64,000 bases of DNA from JAFDZW01 sp964404255. Its GTDB lineage: Bacteria > Bacteroidota > Ignavibacteria > Palsa-1295. This document shows, piece by piece, positions 9,955-19,307 of this stretch. Made by a program: the position numbers and the translations under genes. The notes under the pieces were generated by a model that had not been told where the DNA came from, made no database searches, and saw only the letters and a list, made by a program, of their open reading frames with translations. Location: positions 62,001 to 126,000 of the forward strand of contig CAYOJJ010000004.1 of NCBI GenBank assembly GCA_964404255.1, written 5' to 3'. Numbering within the stretch: position 1 is the stretch's first letter; each line of letters opens with the position of its first letter.

Positions 9955-9982
9955 AAAGCCGCTCTCTTTCGAGAACGGCTTT
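9955..9982 (-). terminator. Intrinsic terminator of fusA
   Basis: Hairpin 9955-9966 with 9971-9982, with one mismatch and a TTTC-type loop. On the minus strand it is followed by a T-rich run (complement of 9945-9955). It lies 20 bases past the fusA stop. Confidence 0.85.
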
Positions 9983-10001
9983 GAAATATTAGCTCAGTAG
10001 C

Positions 10002-12098
10002 TTATGCAGCGACGGTTTTACTACCCTTCTGCATTTCAACTACCTGCTCCTGAACGGTCTTCGGTGCCTGTTCATAACGGGAGAACTGCATCGAATAGAC
10101 GGCACGTCCCTGGGTCATCGAGCGGAGCGTCGTTGCATAACCGAACATATCGGAAAGCGGAACGCTACACTTAATGATCTGTGCATCGCTACGGGCAGTC
10201 ATACCTTCGATCTTACCACGGCGGCTGGAGAGATCGCCCATGACGTCACCCATGTATTCTTCCGGTGTGATAACCTCAACATCCATGATCGGCTCGAGGA
10301 GGATCGGATCGGCTTTACGGCAGCCATCTTTGAATGCCATGGAACCGGCGATCTTAAAGGCCATTTCCGAAGAGTCAACATCGTGGTACGAACCATCGAA
10401 GAGACGGACTTTAATGTCCTCTACCGGATAACCGGCAAGCACACCGCTCTTCATGGCTTCCTGAATACCGGCGCTGATCGGAGCAATGTATTCCTTCGGG
10501 ACGACACCACCGACGATGTCATTAACGAATTCATAGCCTTTGCCCGGCTCGTTCGGCTCGAGGTCGATCCAGCAGTGACCAAACTGACCGCGACCACCAG
10601 ACTGGCGGACGAACTTACCTTCCTGAGTAACTTTCTTCTTGATCGTCTCTTTGTAAGCAACCTGCGGTTTACCGACGTTTGCTTCAACCTTGAATTCGCG
10701 CTTCATACGATCGACGAGAATTTCAAGATGGAGCTCACCCATACCGGAGAGAATCGTCTGACCGGTTTCCTCATCGGTCTTCACACGGAAGGTCGGATCT
10801 TCGTCAGCAAGCTTCTGTAAGGCTTCGCCCATCTTTTCGCTATCGGCTTTCGTCTTCGGTTCGACGGCAAGCGAGATAACAGGCTCTGGGAATACCATGC
10901 GCTCGAGGATGATCGGGTCGGCCTCATCACAAAGCGTATCACCGGTGCGGGTCTGCTTCAAACCAACGGCGGCGCAGATATCACCGGCGTATGCTGCTTC
11001 GATATCTTCGCGATGGTTTGCATGCATACGAAGGATACGACCGATACGCTCTTTCTTACCGGAGACGCTATTGAGCACATAAGAACCTGCTTCAAGCGTG
11101 CCCGAATAGACACGGAAGAACGTCAGCTTACCGACGTAAGGATCGGTCATGATCTTGAAGGCGATAGCAGCGAACTTCTCATCGTCTTTCGGCTGGCGCT
11201 TAATATGATCGGTAAGATTAATATGGTGACCTTCGACCTCGCCGACATCAGTCGGGCTTGGAAGTAACTCGACAACGGAGTCAAGCAACTGCTGTACACC
11301 TTTATTCTTGAACGCCGAACCACAAAGCACCGGAATGATGCGGCTCTCGATAACAGCCTGACGAAGTACACGGCGTACTTCTTCCGGAGTGATCTCCTGG
11401 CCTTCGAGATACTTCATGAGCAACGTATCATCGACTTCTGCAACGGCTTCAAATAATTTCGTGCGCCATTCCTTGGTCTGGGCTTCAAGATCGGCAGGGA
11501 TATCGACTACATCGTAGTTCTTTCCAAGCGTTGCATCGTTGTAGATATACGCCTTATTCTCTACAAGATCGACAACGCCGGCGAATATATCGCCCTGGCC
11601 AATCGGAAGATTGATCGGGATCGGGTTAGCACCAAGACGCTCACGGATCATCGTGATAACATTATAGAAATCAGCTCCGGTACGATCCATCTTATTGACG
11701 AAAGCGATACGCGGAACACCATACTTATTAGCCTGACGCCAAACGGTTTCCGACTGCGGTTCTACACCACCAACGGCGCAGAAGAGTGCAACGGCACCGT
11801 CGAGAACGCGAAGCGAGCGTTCTACTTCAACCGTAAAATCTACGTGGCCTGGGGTATCGATGATCTGGATCTGGTGATCACGCCAAACGCAGGTCGTAGC
11901 AGCCGAGGTAATGGTGATACCGCGCTCTTTTTCCTGTTCCATCCAGTCCATGGTCGCACCGCCTTCGTGGACCTCACCCATGCGGTGTACAACACCCGTG
12001 TAATACAAGATACGTTCGGTAGTGGTCGTTTTACCGGCGTCAATATGCGCCATAATACCGATGTTACGGGTCTTGTCTAATGAATATTTGCGTGCCAT
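10002..12098 (-). CDS. fusA: Elongation factor G
   Basis: EF-G of 698 residues, the translocation GTPase. G1 AHIDAGKT is at 17-24, RGITITSAAT (switch I) at about 59-68, DTPGH at about 80-84 and NKMD at about 137-140. Domains II to V follow, including GMGELHLEI and GRGQFGHC. It stands alone here, with no rpsL, rpsG or tuf beside it, unlike the classical str operon. ATG start at 12096-12098; the protein ends in a short KGSKTVAA tail. The gene has its own terminator. Nothing suggests a resistance paralogue. Confidence 0.97.
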   Translation of the reverse strand: MARKYSLDKTRNIGIMAHIDAGKTTTTERILYYTGVVHRMGEVHEGGATMDWMEQEKERGITITSAATTCVWRDHQIQIIDTPGHVDFTVEVERSLRVLDGAVALFCAVGGVEPQSETVWRQANKYGVPRIAFVNKMDRTGADFYNVITMIRERLGANPIPINLPIGQGDIFAGVVDLVENKAYIYNDATLGKNYDVVDIPADLEAQTKEWRTKLFEAVAEVDDTLLMKYLEGQEITPEEVRRVLRQAVIESRIIPVLCGSAFKNKGVQQLLDSVVELLPSPTDVGEVEGHHINLTDHIKRQPKDDEKFAAIAFKIMTDPYVGKLTFFRVYSGTLEAGSYVLNSVSGKKERIGRILRMHANHREDIEAAYAGDICAAVGLKQTRTGDTLCDEADPIILERMVFPEPVISLAVEPKTKADSEKMGEALQKLADEDPTFRVKTDEETGQTILSGMGELHLEILVDRMKREFKVEANVGKPQVAYKETIKKKVTQEGKFVRQSGGRGQFGHCWIDLEPNEPGKGYEFVNDIVGGVVPKEYIAPISAGIQEAMKSGVLAGYPVEDIKVRLFDGSYHDVDSSEMAFKIAGSMAFKDGCRKADPILLEPIMDVEVITPEEYMGDVMGDLSSRRGKIEGMTARSDAQIIKCSVPLSDMFGYATTLRSMTQGRAVYSMQFSRYEQAPKTVQEQVVEMQKGSKTVAA

Positions 12099-12244
12099 AA
12101 CGGTTCAATAATACAAATTCTAGTACAAAAAATAGGTTGCTTTTTATAGCCTGATGTAAACTAATATAGCCCGTATTTAGTTCAAAAACGGCACTCTTAT
12201 GGGTTTCCCCTGCCAGTGCCAATTTTTCAATCAATTACACCAGT

Positions 12245-12784
12245 ATGCTACCCGATGACCCGAATTCCCTTCTATGGATCGTTGCGCGGTCATTGACCGT
12301 GTATGTGGTCATATTACTTGGATTTAGAATAACCGGCAAACGCCACATTTCCCAACTATCTTTACCGGATTTCGCGCTTATTCTTCTGATTGCCAATGCG
12401 GTTCAGAATGCGATGGTTGGCAGCGATACGTCATTAGTCGGAGGGCTGATTGCTGCTATTTCCTTATTGATTGGTAATCTGATCCTTACCAGATTTCTTT
12501 TAAAAAATAAAACCACCCATGAGCTGTTCATCGGCGAGCCAAAACTATTGGTTCGCAATAGTGCTCTTATTCAATCGGCTCTTGCCAGTGAAGCCCTTAG
12601 CGAGGATGAAGTTCTCGAGGCCATTCGCGAGCATGGTTTTCAGTCCTTGAAAGAGGTTCGAACAGCAATTCTTGAAAATGATGGGACTATCTCTATAATC
12701 CCCTACCCGGAACCCGGTAAGCATATGGAGCATCATATTGCTCCAATCTCTCGTAAGAAACGTGGACGCAAACGAATTTTTTGA
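12245..12784 (+). CDS. DUF421/YetF-like membrane protein
   Basis: 179 residues. Two to three hydrophobic segments occupy residues 8-90, including VVILLGFRITGKRHISQLSLPDF, which is characteristic of the YetF (DUF421) family. A small cytoplasmic domain with ELFIGEPKLLVRNSALIQ and SLKEVRTAILENDGTISI follows. The family is found across bacteria and its role is not settled; Bacillus members have been linked to stress or spore physiology. It ends 3 bases before the ABC-F gene, so the two are very likely co-transcribed. Confidence 0.8.
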   Translation: MLPDDPNSLLWIVARSLTVYVVILLGFRITGKRHISQLSLPDFALILLIANAVQNAMVGSDTSLVGGLIAAISLLIGNLILTRFLLKNKTTHELFIGEPKLLVRNSALIQSALASEALSEDEVLEAIREHGFQSLKEVRTAILENDGTISIIPYPEPGKHMEHHIAPISRKKRGRKRIF

Positions 12785-12787
12785 TCA

Positions 12788-14794
12788 GTGATAGCAGTAG
12801 AACATTTATCCATTCAATTCGGTGGTAAGTATCTTTTCAAAGATGCTTCCTTTACCTTAAGCCATAATGATAAAGCAGGAATAGTCGGGGCCAACGGCGC
12901 CGGTAAATCAACGCTGCTGAAAATAATCTATGGTCTGCAGCAATCTGAATCAGGGGTAGTACAAACGCCCCGAGAATTCATGTTGGGTTATTTACCACAA
13001 GAAGTGTCTTTCGATACAGTAACGCTTGAGCGCAGTGCCCTTTCCGAGGTAATGCATGCCCGCGCGGATGTGATGGCATGGCAGGATGAACTTGATATAC
13101 TTCAACATCGTATGAGTACCGAAACCGACCATCTGTCGGATGAATATATGAAGGTACTTGAGCGCTTCGGCGATCTTCAGCATAAGATGGAAGGAGCAAA
13201 TGCCTATACCCTCGAAGCCGATGCCTCCCGTATTCTCAACGGCCTTGGCTTTTCTGATACTGACCTTCACCGCCCCATCAAAGAATTTTCCGGCGGATGG
13301 CAGATGCGTATCATGCTCGGCAAATTATTGCTGCAGCATCCCGATGCCCTTCTGCTTGACGAACCTACCAACCATCTCGACCTGGCGAGTTTATTGTGGT
13401 TAGAAGAATATCTGAAGGCTTATGATGGTATTGTAGCCATCGTTTCCCACGATCGTGCCTTTTTGAATGCTTTGACTAATCGTACGGTCTATGTCTCTCC
13501 CAGCCGGGTGATCGAAGTTTATGCCGGCAACTACGATTACTTTGAAAAGACCGTTGCCGAACGCGAAGCACAACGTGCTGCCTATGCGGCTACTGTTGCC
13601 AGCCGCCGGGCTGAAATGGAGCGGTTTGTAGAGCGCTTTCGCTATAAAGCAACCAAAGCAAAGCAGGCCCAGTCTCGTATCAAGATGCTCGAACGTATGG
13701 AGCGCATCGAGCTTTCGGAACATGAGCCATTTATCCATTTCGATTTTCCCGAAGCTCGTCAATCAGGACGTACTGCTTTTGAAGTAAAGAATGGTGGCAA
13801 AAGCTACGGAGAGAAACGAGTTTTTAGCGGCTGCGATCTGCGTATCGAGCGCGGAGAGCGAGTTGCTTTTCTCGGCAGAAATGGCGAGGGTAAGACAACG
13901 CTCGGAAAGATCCTTGCCGGTGTTGAGCCGTTGACCGAAGGAGAGCTCGCACCTACCCACAATGTTCTGCTCGGCTATTATGCCCAGCATGTAGCAGATT
14001 CTCTGGACCCCAAGGCAACGGTATTTGAAACGATCGATTCGGTTGTGCGCTCAATGTTTTTTAGCTCCGATAAGAAGCTTAATTATAACGAATCGCAGAT
14101 CAGAGCTCTGCTTGGTTCATTCTTATTTAGAGGCGATGATGTTATTAAACCCGTAAAGGTACTTTCGGGTGGAGAAAAATCTCGACTTGCACTGGCTAAG
14201 CTATTACTAACCCCTTCAAATACCCTTATCCTTGACGAACCGACGAATCATCTTGATATGCGTTCAAAAGAGGTCTTGAAACAGGCCTTACTTACCTTCG
14301 ATGGTACGATCGTCGTGATCAGCCACGATCGAGATTTCTTGCGTGATCTTGTGGATCGCGTGGTTACCTTCGGTGATGGCCAGGTAAAGGAATATTACGG
14401 CGAACTGGAGCAATATATAACCGAGCTTGATCAGAAAGAGCGTGATGAAGTTAAAGCATCCAAACGTTCAAAAGAAGCAGAGAAAGTAAAGGCCAAAGAA
14501 GATAACCGAAGCGATAAAGAACGAAAACGCGATGAAGCTTCCGAACGCAACGACCGTCATAAAAAGCTTAAACCCTTAAAGGACGAGCTTTCAAAGATCG
14601 AAAAACAGATCGCCCCGTTGGAAACGGAACAACGCAAGCTCGAAGAGGCAATGTTTGAGCCTAATTATTACAACGATGCTGCGAAAGTAAAAGAGGATAC
14701 TACAAAGGCGGCGAGTATAAAATCTCAGCTTGAAGGCCTCTATTACAAATGGACTGAGGTCAGCGAAAAGCTTGAAAAGGCAGATCAAAGTTGA
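12788..14794 (+). CDS. ABC-F family ATPase (ribosome-associated)
   Basis: 668 residues with two ATP-binding cassettes and no membrane segment, so an ABC-F protein rather than a transporter. Walker A motifs are GANGAGKST (34-42) and GRNGEGKTT (about 364-372). Signatures are FSGGWQMR (about 167) and LSGGEKSR (about 459). Both Walker B regions read LDEPTNHLD. A charged linker lies between the domains (about 235-330), and a basic Lys/Glu coiled-coil tail (about 540-668) resembles the Uup/YdiF branch. The start is GTG at 12788, chosen because IAVEHLSIQF begins the cassette directly. ABC-F proteins act on the ribosome, in rescue, assembly or antibiotic protection; which of these applies cannot be read from the sequence. 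Confidence 0.9.
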   Translation: MIAVEHLSIQFGGKYLFKDASFTLSHNDKAGIVGANGAGKSTLLKIIYGLQQSESGVVQTPREFMLGYLPQEVSFDTVTLERSALSEVMHARADVMAWQDELDILQHRMSTETDHLSDEYMKVLERFGDLQHKMEGANAYTLEADASRILNGLGFSDTDLHRPIKEFSGGWQMRIMLGKLLLQHPDALLLDEPTNHLDLASLLWLEEYLKAYDGIVAIVSHDRAFLNALTNRTVYVSPSRVIEVYAGNYDYFEKTVAEREAQRAAYAATVASRRAEMERFVERFRYKATKAKQAQSRIKMLERMERIELSEHEPFIHFDFPEARQSGRTAFEVKNGGKSYGEKRVFSGCDLRIERGERVAFLGRNGEGKTTLGKILAGVEPLTEGELAPTHNVLLGYYAQHVADSLDPKATVFETIDSVVRSMFFSSDKKLNYNESQIRALLGSFLFRGDDVIKPVKVLSGGEKSRLALAKLLLTPSNTLILDEPTNHLDMRSKEVLKQALLTFDGTIVVISHDRDFLRDLVDRVVTFGDGQVKEYYGELEQYITELDQKERDEVKASKRSKEAEKVKAKEDNRSDKERKRDEASERNDRHKKLKPLKDELSKIEKQIAPLETEQRKLEEAMFEPNYYNDAAKVKEDTTKAASIKSQLEGLYYKWTEVSEKLEKADQS

Positions 14795-14810
14795 TAATTA
14801 GTAACACAAT

Positions 14811-14839
14811 AAAAAAGCCCCAAACTTTGGGGCTTTTTT
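14811..14839. terminator. Bidirectional intrinsic terminator
   Basis: 14-base inverted arms (14811-14824 and 14826-14839) with A-run and T-run ends, 16 bases past the ABC-F stop and 19 bases before the stop of the convergent protease gene. It serves both. Confidence 0.92.
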
Positions 14840-14857
14840 ATTGCTATCTTTGAAGAT

Positions 14858-16486
14858 TTATTTGGAAACAGCAGCCATTTTCTGGGCTTCCGTAAAGAGC
14901 GACATCGCTTTTTGGAATTGCTTATCATGCTCTAAGCGGACTCTAGTCTGGACATTATATCCAAATGTTTGCCGTCCGATCTCAGCGCGAATCCAATCCT
15001 TAATAAATTCACGATCGCCGGCAATGTCCTTTGCTTCGATCTTCGGCTTCTTATCTTTGACTAATTTTTCGTTGGTCTTAGCCATAAGATTATCGATAAG
15101 CTGATCGCTGATGGTATAGGTCTTTAAGAAAGAATCTTCCTTATAATTCTTCTTCATTTCCGCACCATGCTCGCTGACAAAATCACGGGTGTAATCGAAG
15201 ATCACACTCGAAGCAAACATTGTGATAGCAGCTTTGGAAAGCGTATCGACTTTAACGATGAAGTCCGGAGTAATACCACCACCGCCGTAGATCATGCGGC
15301 CACTGGCCGTCTTAAATTTCGGACGGTTCGTATCGGCAGCAAGGTCGTTGCTATGACTAAAATTATCCTCGTCCTCATCGGCATTGTCAATTCCCTTCAC
15401 ATACTTACCACCATCGTATGCACGCTGAATCGAGCGGCCACTGGCAGTATAGTATCTGGAAATTGTGAGTCTGAGCGCACTGCCATCGGATAAACCGAAC
15501 TGGCGCTGTACAAGGCCCTTGCCAAAGGTATTTTCACCGACGATCGGAGCACGATCGAGATCCTGCATCGAACCGGAGAAAATTTCGCTGGCGCTGGCGC
15601 TGCCGTTATTTACGAGCACGACCATCGGTAATTTCTCGTAAGCGTTGCCCGGGTGTGAGACATTAACTTCGTCAAAGCCTGAGACACGGCCCTTGGTATA
15701 AACGATCGTCTTTGTACCACCAAGAAATTCATCGGCGATCTGCACTGCCTGCTCGAGGTATCCACCCGGATTACCACGCAAGTCGAGAACCAAGCGTTGC
15801 ATACCAGCCTCTTTGAGTTCGCTGAGTGCCTTTACCATTTCATCGTGAGAGGTCTCGATAAAACGAGTAAGAGCAATATAGCCGGTCTTATCATCGACCA
15901 TAAAATGAGCGGTGACACTTACGATCGGGATAACATCGCGGGTGATCTCGAACTTAAGCAAATCATTATTCCCCACTCTGGCTATACCGATATTAACCTT
16001 CGTCCCTTTCGGCCCGCGAAGATTATGAACCACCGAGTCATTGTTATATCCTTTAGTAGCGCGGCCGTCAATGGTGACAATCTTATCACCCGGCAATAAC
16101 CCGACCTTTTCGCTTGGGCCATCGGGCATTACTTGCTCGATCAGGATCGAATCATGGTTAAGCGTGAACTGTACTCCAATACCTTCGAAATTTCCCCGAA
16201 ATTCTTCAGCGGATTGCTTTACATTCGTCGGTGGCATATAGACCGAGTGCGGATCGAGCTTCGAGAGCAAGCCATTGATAGCGGCTTTATTCAATTCTCC
16301 GAGATCGACCTTATCGACATAGTATTTGCTGACGAGCGATAATACTTCCTGATACTTATGGAGTTCATCGTATTCGTTGTCGATCGACAGCGCTTCCTGA
16401 ATGCGGGAGCCGAGCAAGGCACTGCAAACGACGAGGACCATTGCCATAAAAGCAAGGCGGCGTTTGTTGTAAAAAGTGGCAGTCAT
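14858..16486 (-). CDS. C-terminal processing peptidase (S41 family, CtpA/Prc-like)
   Basis: 542 residues with an N-terminal hydrophobic anchor (about 12-28), so periplasmic. A PDZ domain spans about 90-175 (FEGIGVQFTL through GDKIVTIDGRATKGY). The S41 catalytic core has LDLRGNPGGYLEQA (about 235), the nucleophile region NNGSASASEIFSGS (Ser near 297) and the general-base Lys in ENTFGKGLVQ (about 322). A family-typical C-terminal extension follows. Such proteases trim periplasmic proteins or act in envelope quality control. The neighbouring lytic transglycosylase starts further upstream on the same strand, with 61 bases between the two. Confidence 0.93.
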   Translation of the reverse strand: MTATFYNKRRLAFMAMVLVVCSALLGSRIQEALSIDNEYDELHKYQEVLSLVSKYYVDKVDLGELNKAAINGLLSKLDPHSVYMPPTNVKQSAEEFRGNFEGIGVQFTLNHDSILIEQVMPDGPSEKVGLLPGDKIVTIDGRATKGYNNDSVVHNLRGPKGTKVNIGIARVGNNDLLKFEITRDVIPIVSVTAHFMVDDKTGYIALTRFIETSHDEMVKALSELKEAGMQRLVLDLRGNPGGYLEQAVQIADEFLGGTKTIVYTKGRVSGFDEVNVSHPGNAYEKLPMVVLVNNGSASASEIFSGSMQDLDRAPIVGENTFGKGLVQRQFGLSDGSALRLTISRYYTASGRSIQRAYDGGKYVKGIDNADEDEDNFSHSNDLAADTNRPKFKTASGRMIYGGGGITPDFIVKVDTLSKAAITMFASSVIFDYTRDFVSEHGAEMKKNYKEDSFLKTYTISDQLIDNLMAKTNEKLVKDKKPKIEAKDIAGDREFIKDWIRAEIGRQTFGYNVQTRVRLEHDKQFQKAMSLFTEAQKMAAVSK

Positions 16487-16547
16487 AATATATTAATCAT
16501 TCCTCTCTTAAAATGAACACTACGCTTTTCGGCGAAGTTCAGAAGCC

Positions 16548-17510
16548 TCAATGGGTACTATTATCGGAAATGGAGATTGTGGTGCGGGCTTTCTCAGTTG
16601 CAGGTAATGCAATCTGGAAATTTCCACTCGGGATCGAGCGGCCGATAAGCCAGGGATTATAGATCTTGACATCTTTGTAAGAATACCCTTTCTCTATCGC
16701 CCAATCGGCAATGCTTTCGATCGGGCCGCTAACAGACACGTACCTTATATCCCACGGCAGATAGGGTGAAACTGCCGGGAATCTCAGGCCATACCTCGGC
16801 CCATGCTCTAACAGTTCCTTTATAGCAGCTATACGGAAGATATAGCGCATCGTTTCTTCATTAACAAAAATATTCCAGTAGCTGGTTTGATGCTGGTAGG
16901 CCAGGACTTGCTCCACATTCGTCTCGTTCATATTATAGGCAGCGGCCGTAAGAAGCAGATCGCCATGAAACTCATCCCGCAGCTTTGTAAGATACCGCAT
17001 TGCGGCGGCGGTCGATAATGCCGGATCGAGCCGTTCGTCGATATCGTTATCGACCCGCAATCCCCATAGCTGAGCCGTCGGAGGTATAAATTGCCAAAAG
17101 CCATTTGCTTTAGCCGGAGATTCAACATTGCGTACGCCACTTTCGGCAACCATCAAATACTTGAAATCCCTATCGAGCTTATTGGCATCGAGCGAAGAAT
17201 CGACTATATGCTCCCAACGTTTCAGCCGTTTATACCACAGTAAGAGCTGATCGGAATTAGTATAATTATAGTAAAATTCCCTCTCGAAGCGCTCGCGAAC
17301 ATCCCAGTTTTCTAAGGGCATCTTCTTACCGAACAAGTATAATTCGGTAGGAAGAGTGATGGAAGTTACGTTGCGATGAAAATCTCCTGCCGAGTCTGAA
17401 AAAGAAGCCGCCCCTATTCGTAAGGCTTCCCCGTGATTACAAAAGACCATTACATAGGCCAACGGGACTATCCCGATCAGAATCCCATAGATAAGATAGC
17501 GGAATTTCAT
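16548..17510 (-). CDS. Lytic transglycosylase (SLT/MltD-like)
   Basis: 320 residues with an N-terminal signal peptide or anchor (about 1-24). The SLT domain spans about 105-230. It includes the catalytic Glu in MVAESGVRN (about 123), GFWQFIPPTAQLWGL and LLTAAAYNMNETNVEQV, the standard order for family-23 type transglycosylases such as MltD. The C-terminal segment (IESIADWAIEKGYSYKDVKIYNPWL through GNFQIALP) looks like a divergent LysM-type module. It would cleave peptidoglycan in the periplasm. Its ATG overlaps the pyrD stop (TAATG at 17508-17512), so it is translationally coupled to pyrimidine genes. Confidence 0.9.
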   Translation of the reverse strand: MKFRYLIYGILIGIVPLAYVMVFCNHGEALRIGAASFSDSAGDFHRNVTSITLPTELYLFGKKMPLENWDVRERFEREFYYNYTNSDQLLLWYKRLKRWEHIVDSSLDANKLDRDFKYLMVAESGVRNVESPAKANGFWQFIPPTAQLWGLRVDNDIDERLDPALSTAAAMRYLTKLRDEFHGDLLLTAAAYNMNETNVEQVLAYQHQTSYWNIFVNEETMRYIFRIAAIKELLEHGPRYGLRFPAVSPYLPWDIRYVSVSGPIESIADWAIEKGYSYKDVKIYNPWLIGRSIPSGNFQIALPATEKARTTISISDNSTH

Positions 17511-18487
17511 TACCAGCCTAACGCTTTCATTCGTTCTTCTATTTTAAGAGTACCGATAACTTCCTGAACTGAAATATTTTTTCGTTTGGCAAGAATCTCC
17601 TGTAATTCAGCCGCCACTTTAATGCCGGCATCAGGGTAAACAAAATTCATTGTGCCAACTTGAACGGCCGTTGCACCGACAATAAAAAACTCCATTGCAT
17701 CCGATGCAGAAGCGATCCCGCCAATACCAATAATGGGCAACGAAGTCGATTTGCGAGCTTCGTATACTTTTGCTATAGCTATCGGACGAATAGCGGGGCC
17801 AGAAAGGCCGCCGGTTACCGTCGAAAGGCGCGGCTTGCCGGAATAAATATCTACCGACATTCCGACTACCGTATTGATTAAACTTATAGCATCCGCACCG
17901 GCATTCTCACAAGCTTTAGCAAATGGAGCAACGCTGGTTACATTTGGAGTAAGTTTTACAATAAGCAGCTTTTTTGTAAGCGGCCTAAGAGCGGCCGTTA
18001 GCTCTTCGACCATCGGCGCATTCGTACCGAAAGACAACCCGCCATCTTTTACATTAGGACAACTGACATTGATCTCATACCCCGCCAGGTTCGAAGTTGC
18101 ATTTGCTTCTATCTTTTCCAACACATTGCAGTATTCTTCAATACTTGAAGCGGCGATATTGGCAATGATCTTTGTATCGAACTGGGCGAGAAACGGCAGT
18201 TTTTCTTGTATAAAAACATCGACGCCTACATTAGCAAGACCGATAGAGTTCAACATGCCGGAAGGAGTCTCGACAATACGCCGAGGGAAATTTCCCGGCC
18301 GCGGATTCCAGCTAACCGATTTGGTAACGATTGCCCCCAGGCCGCCAATATCGCAGAACTGGCTTGCTTCCGAACCATAGCCGAACGTGCCGCTGGCAAC
18401 GAAGATGGGATTCTTAAACTCTACCCCACCGATCGTCACGGCAAGATCTACCGGTTGGCCACTCGAAGACATTTTCTGGGTATCCAT
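17510..18487 (-). CDS. pyrD: Dihydroorotate dehydrogenase, class 1B catalytic subunit
   Basis: 325 residues from the ATG at 18485-18487, which shares its A with the pyrK stop (TAATG). The frame is open further upstream, but that stretch lies inside pyrK and lacks family similarity. It oxidises dihydroorotate to orotate using FMN. Visible motifs are FKNPIFVASGTFGYG, the substrate-loop Cys in NVSCPNVKDGG (about residue 138; Cys is the class 1 base), IIGIGGIASASDAMEF and VGATAVQVGT at the FMN phosphate site. The adjacent PyrK electron-transfer subunit defines it as class 1B, which passes electrons to NAD+. Confidence 0.95.
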   Translation of the reverse strand: MDTQKMSSSGQPVDLAVTIGGVEFKNPIFVASGTFGYGSEASQFCDIGGLGAIVTKSVSWNPRPGNFPRRIVETPSGMLNSIGLANVGVDVFIQEKLPFLAQFDTKIIANIAASSIEEYCNVLEKIEANATSNLAGYEINVSCPNVKDGGLSFGTNAPMVEELTAALRPLTKKLLIVKLTPNVTSVAPFAKACENAGADAISLINTVVGMSVDIYSGKPRLSTVTGGLSGPAIRPIAIAKVYEARKSTSLPIIGIGGIASASDAMEFFIVGATAVQVGTMNFVYPDAGIKVAAELQEILAKRKNISVQEVIGTLKIEERMKALGW

Positions 18488-19263
18488 TAAAAAACGATCT
18501 GTTCGCGTTCGAAAGAAGGTCCGTGAGTACAGACCAAATGAAAGGATTTGCCCGAAGCTATTTTCTCTGCTTCTGTTGTCTGCACCGGGCATCCCTGACA
18601 GATACCGACTCCGCAGGCCATTTCTGTTTCCAGACTTACTTCACAGGGAATATCGAATTCCTCGGCCAGCGCAGCAGCAGCCCGCATCATCGGGTTCGGG
18701 CCGCAGACAAAAAGCTTCGGTAGTTGGTAGCGTTCTTCCGCCAAATGAGTACGAAGAAGCTCTATAATAGTGCCACGGTATCCTTTTGAACCGTCATCGG
18801 TAGCATATTCTATCTGCTTAAGATATTCATCGGCAAAAAGAGCGCTTGTTCTGGCACCGTAATAGGTAGCAAATGGAATAGTCGTATCAAGAAGCACCTG
18901 GGTAAGCGAAGGCATCGAAGCTACTCCAACACCTCCGACGACAAGGAGCGCGGTTTTATAATTACCGCTATCGATATTCCATGGCTGGCCAAGCGGCCCT
19001 ATAAGATCGACTTCATCGCCTTCAGTATGCTTAGCAAGCTCTGCCGTTCCTTTACCGTGGATCTGGATAATAATCTCTATCCAGGAATCGCTTTTCTGGT
19101 AGATACTAAACGGACGCCGAAGCAATGGATCGATGCTTCCTATGCGCGGCAACACATTGACAAATTGTCCGGCTTTTGCTGCAATAAAAACTGAAGGAGC
19201 TGCTATTCTTAAAACGAATAGGTCTGGAGTTATGCTGCGTTTTTGAACGATCCGGGCGATCAC
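18487..19263 (-). CDS. pyrK: Dihydroorotate dehydrogenase electron transfer subunit
   Basis: 258 residues starting with GTG (19261-19263). An FAD-binding ferredoxin-reductase-type fold with RRPFSIY (flavin-binding RxxS region) is followed by an NAD-binding segment, LVVGGVGVASMPSL. The C-terminal [2Fe-2S] motif has Cys at 217, 222, 225 and 245 (MACGVGICQGCP...HLVCTHG). It moves electrons from PyrD to NAD+. Together with pyrD and the transglycosylase it forms a three-gene unit with 1-base TAATG overlaps. Confidence 0.95.
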   Translation of the reverse strand: MIARIVQKRSITPDLFVLRIAAPSVFIAAKAGQFVNVLPRIGSIDPLLRRPFSIYQKSDSWIEIIIQIHGKGTAELAKHTEGDEVDLIGPLGQPWNIDSGNYKTALLVVGGVGVASMPSLTQVLLDTTIPFATYYGARTSALFADEYLKQIEYATDDGSKGYRGTIIELLRTHLAEERYQLPKLFVCGPNPMMRAAAALAEEFDIPCEVSLETEMACGVGICQGCPVQTTEAEKIASGKSFHLVCTHGPSFEREQIVF

Positions 19264-19307
19264 AATACTTTGCTTTATTTGTCACATAAACAGCAAGTAA
19301 AGCAGTA

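Noticed and set aside
12190..12220. Hairpin GGCACT/AGTGCC followed by AATTTTT between fusA and the YetF-like gene
   Set aside because: Only six pairs with a 19-base loop and placed between divergent genes, where no terminator is needed.
18485..18592. Longer pyrD start at 18592
   Set aside because: The extra 35 residues lie inside pyrK, have no family similarity, and an ATG overlapping the pyrK stop fits the operon style.
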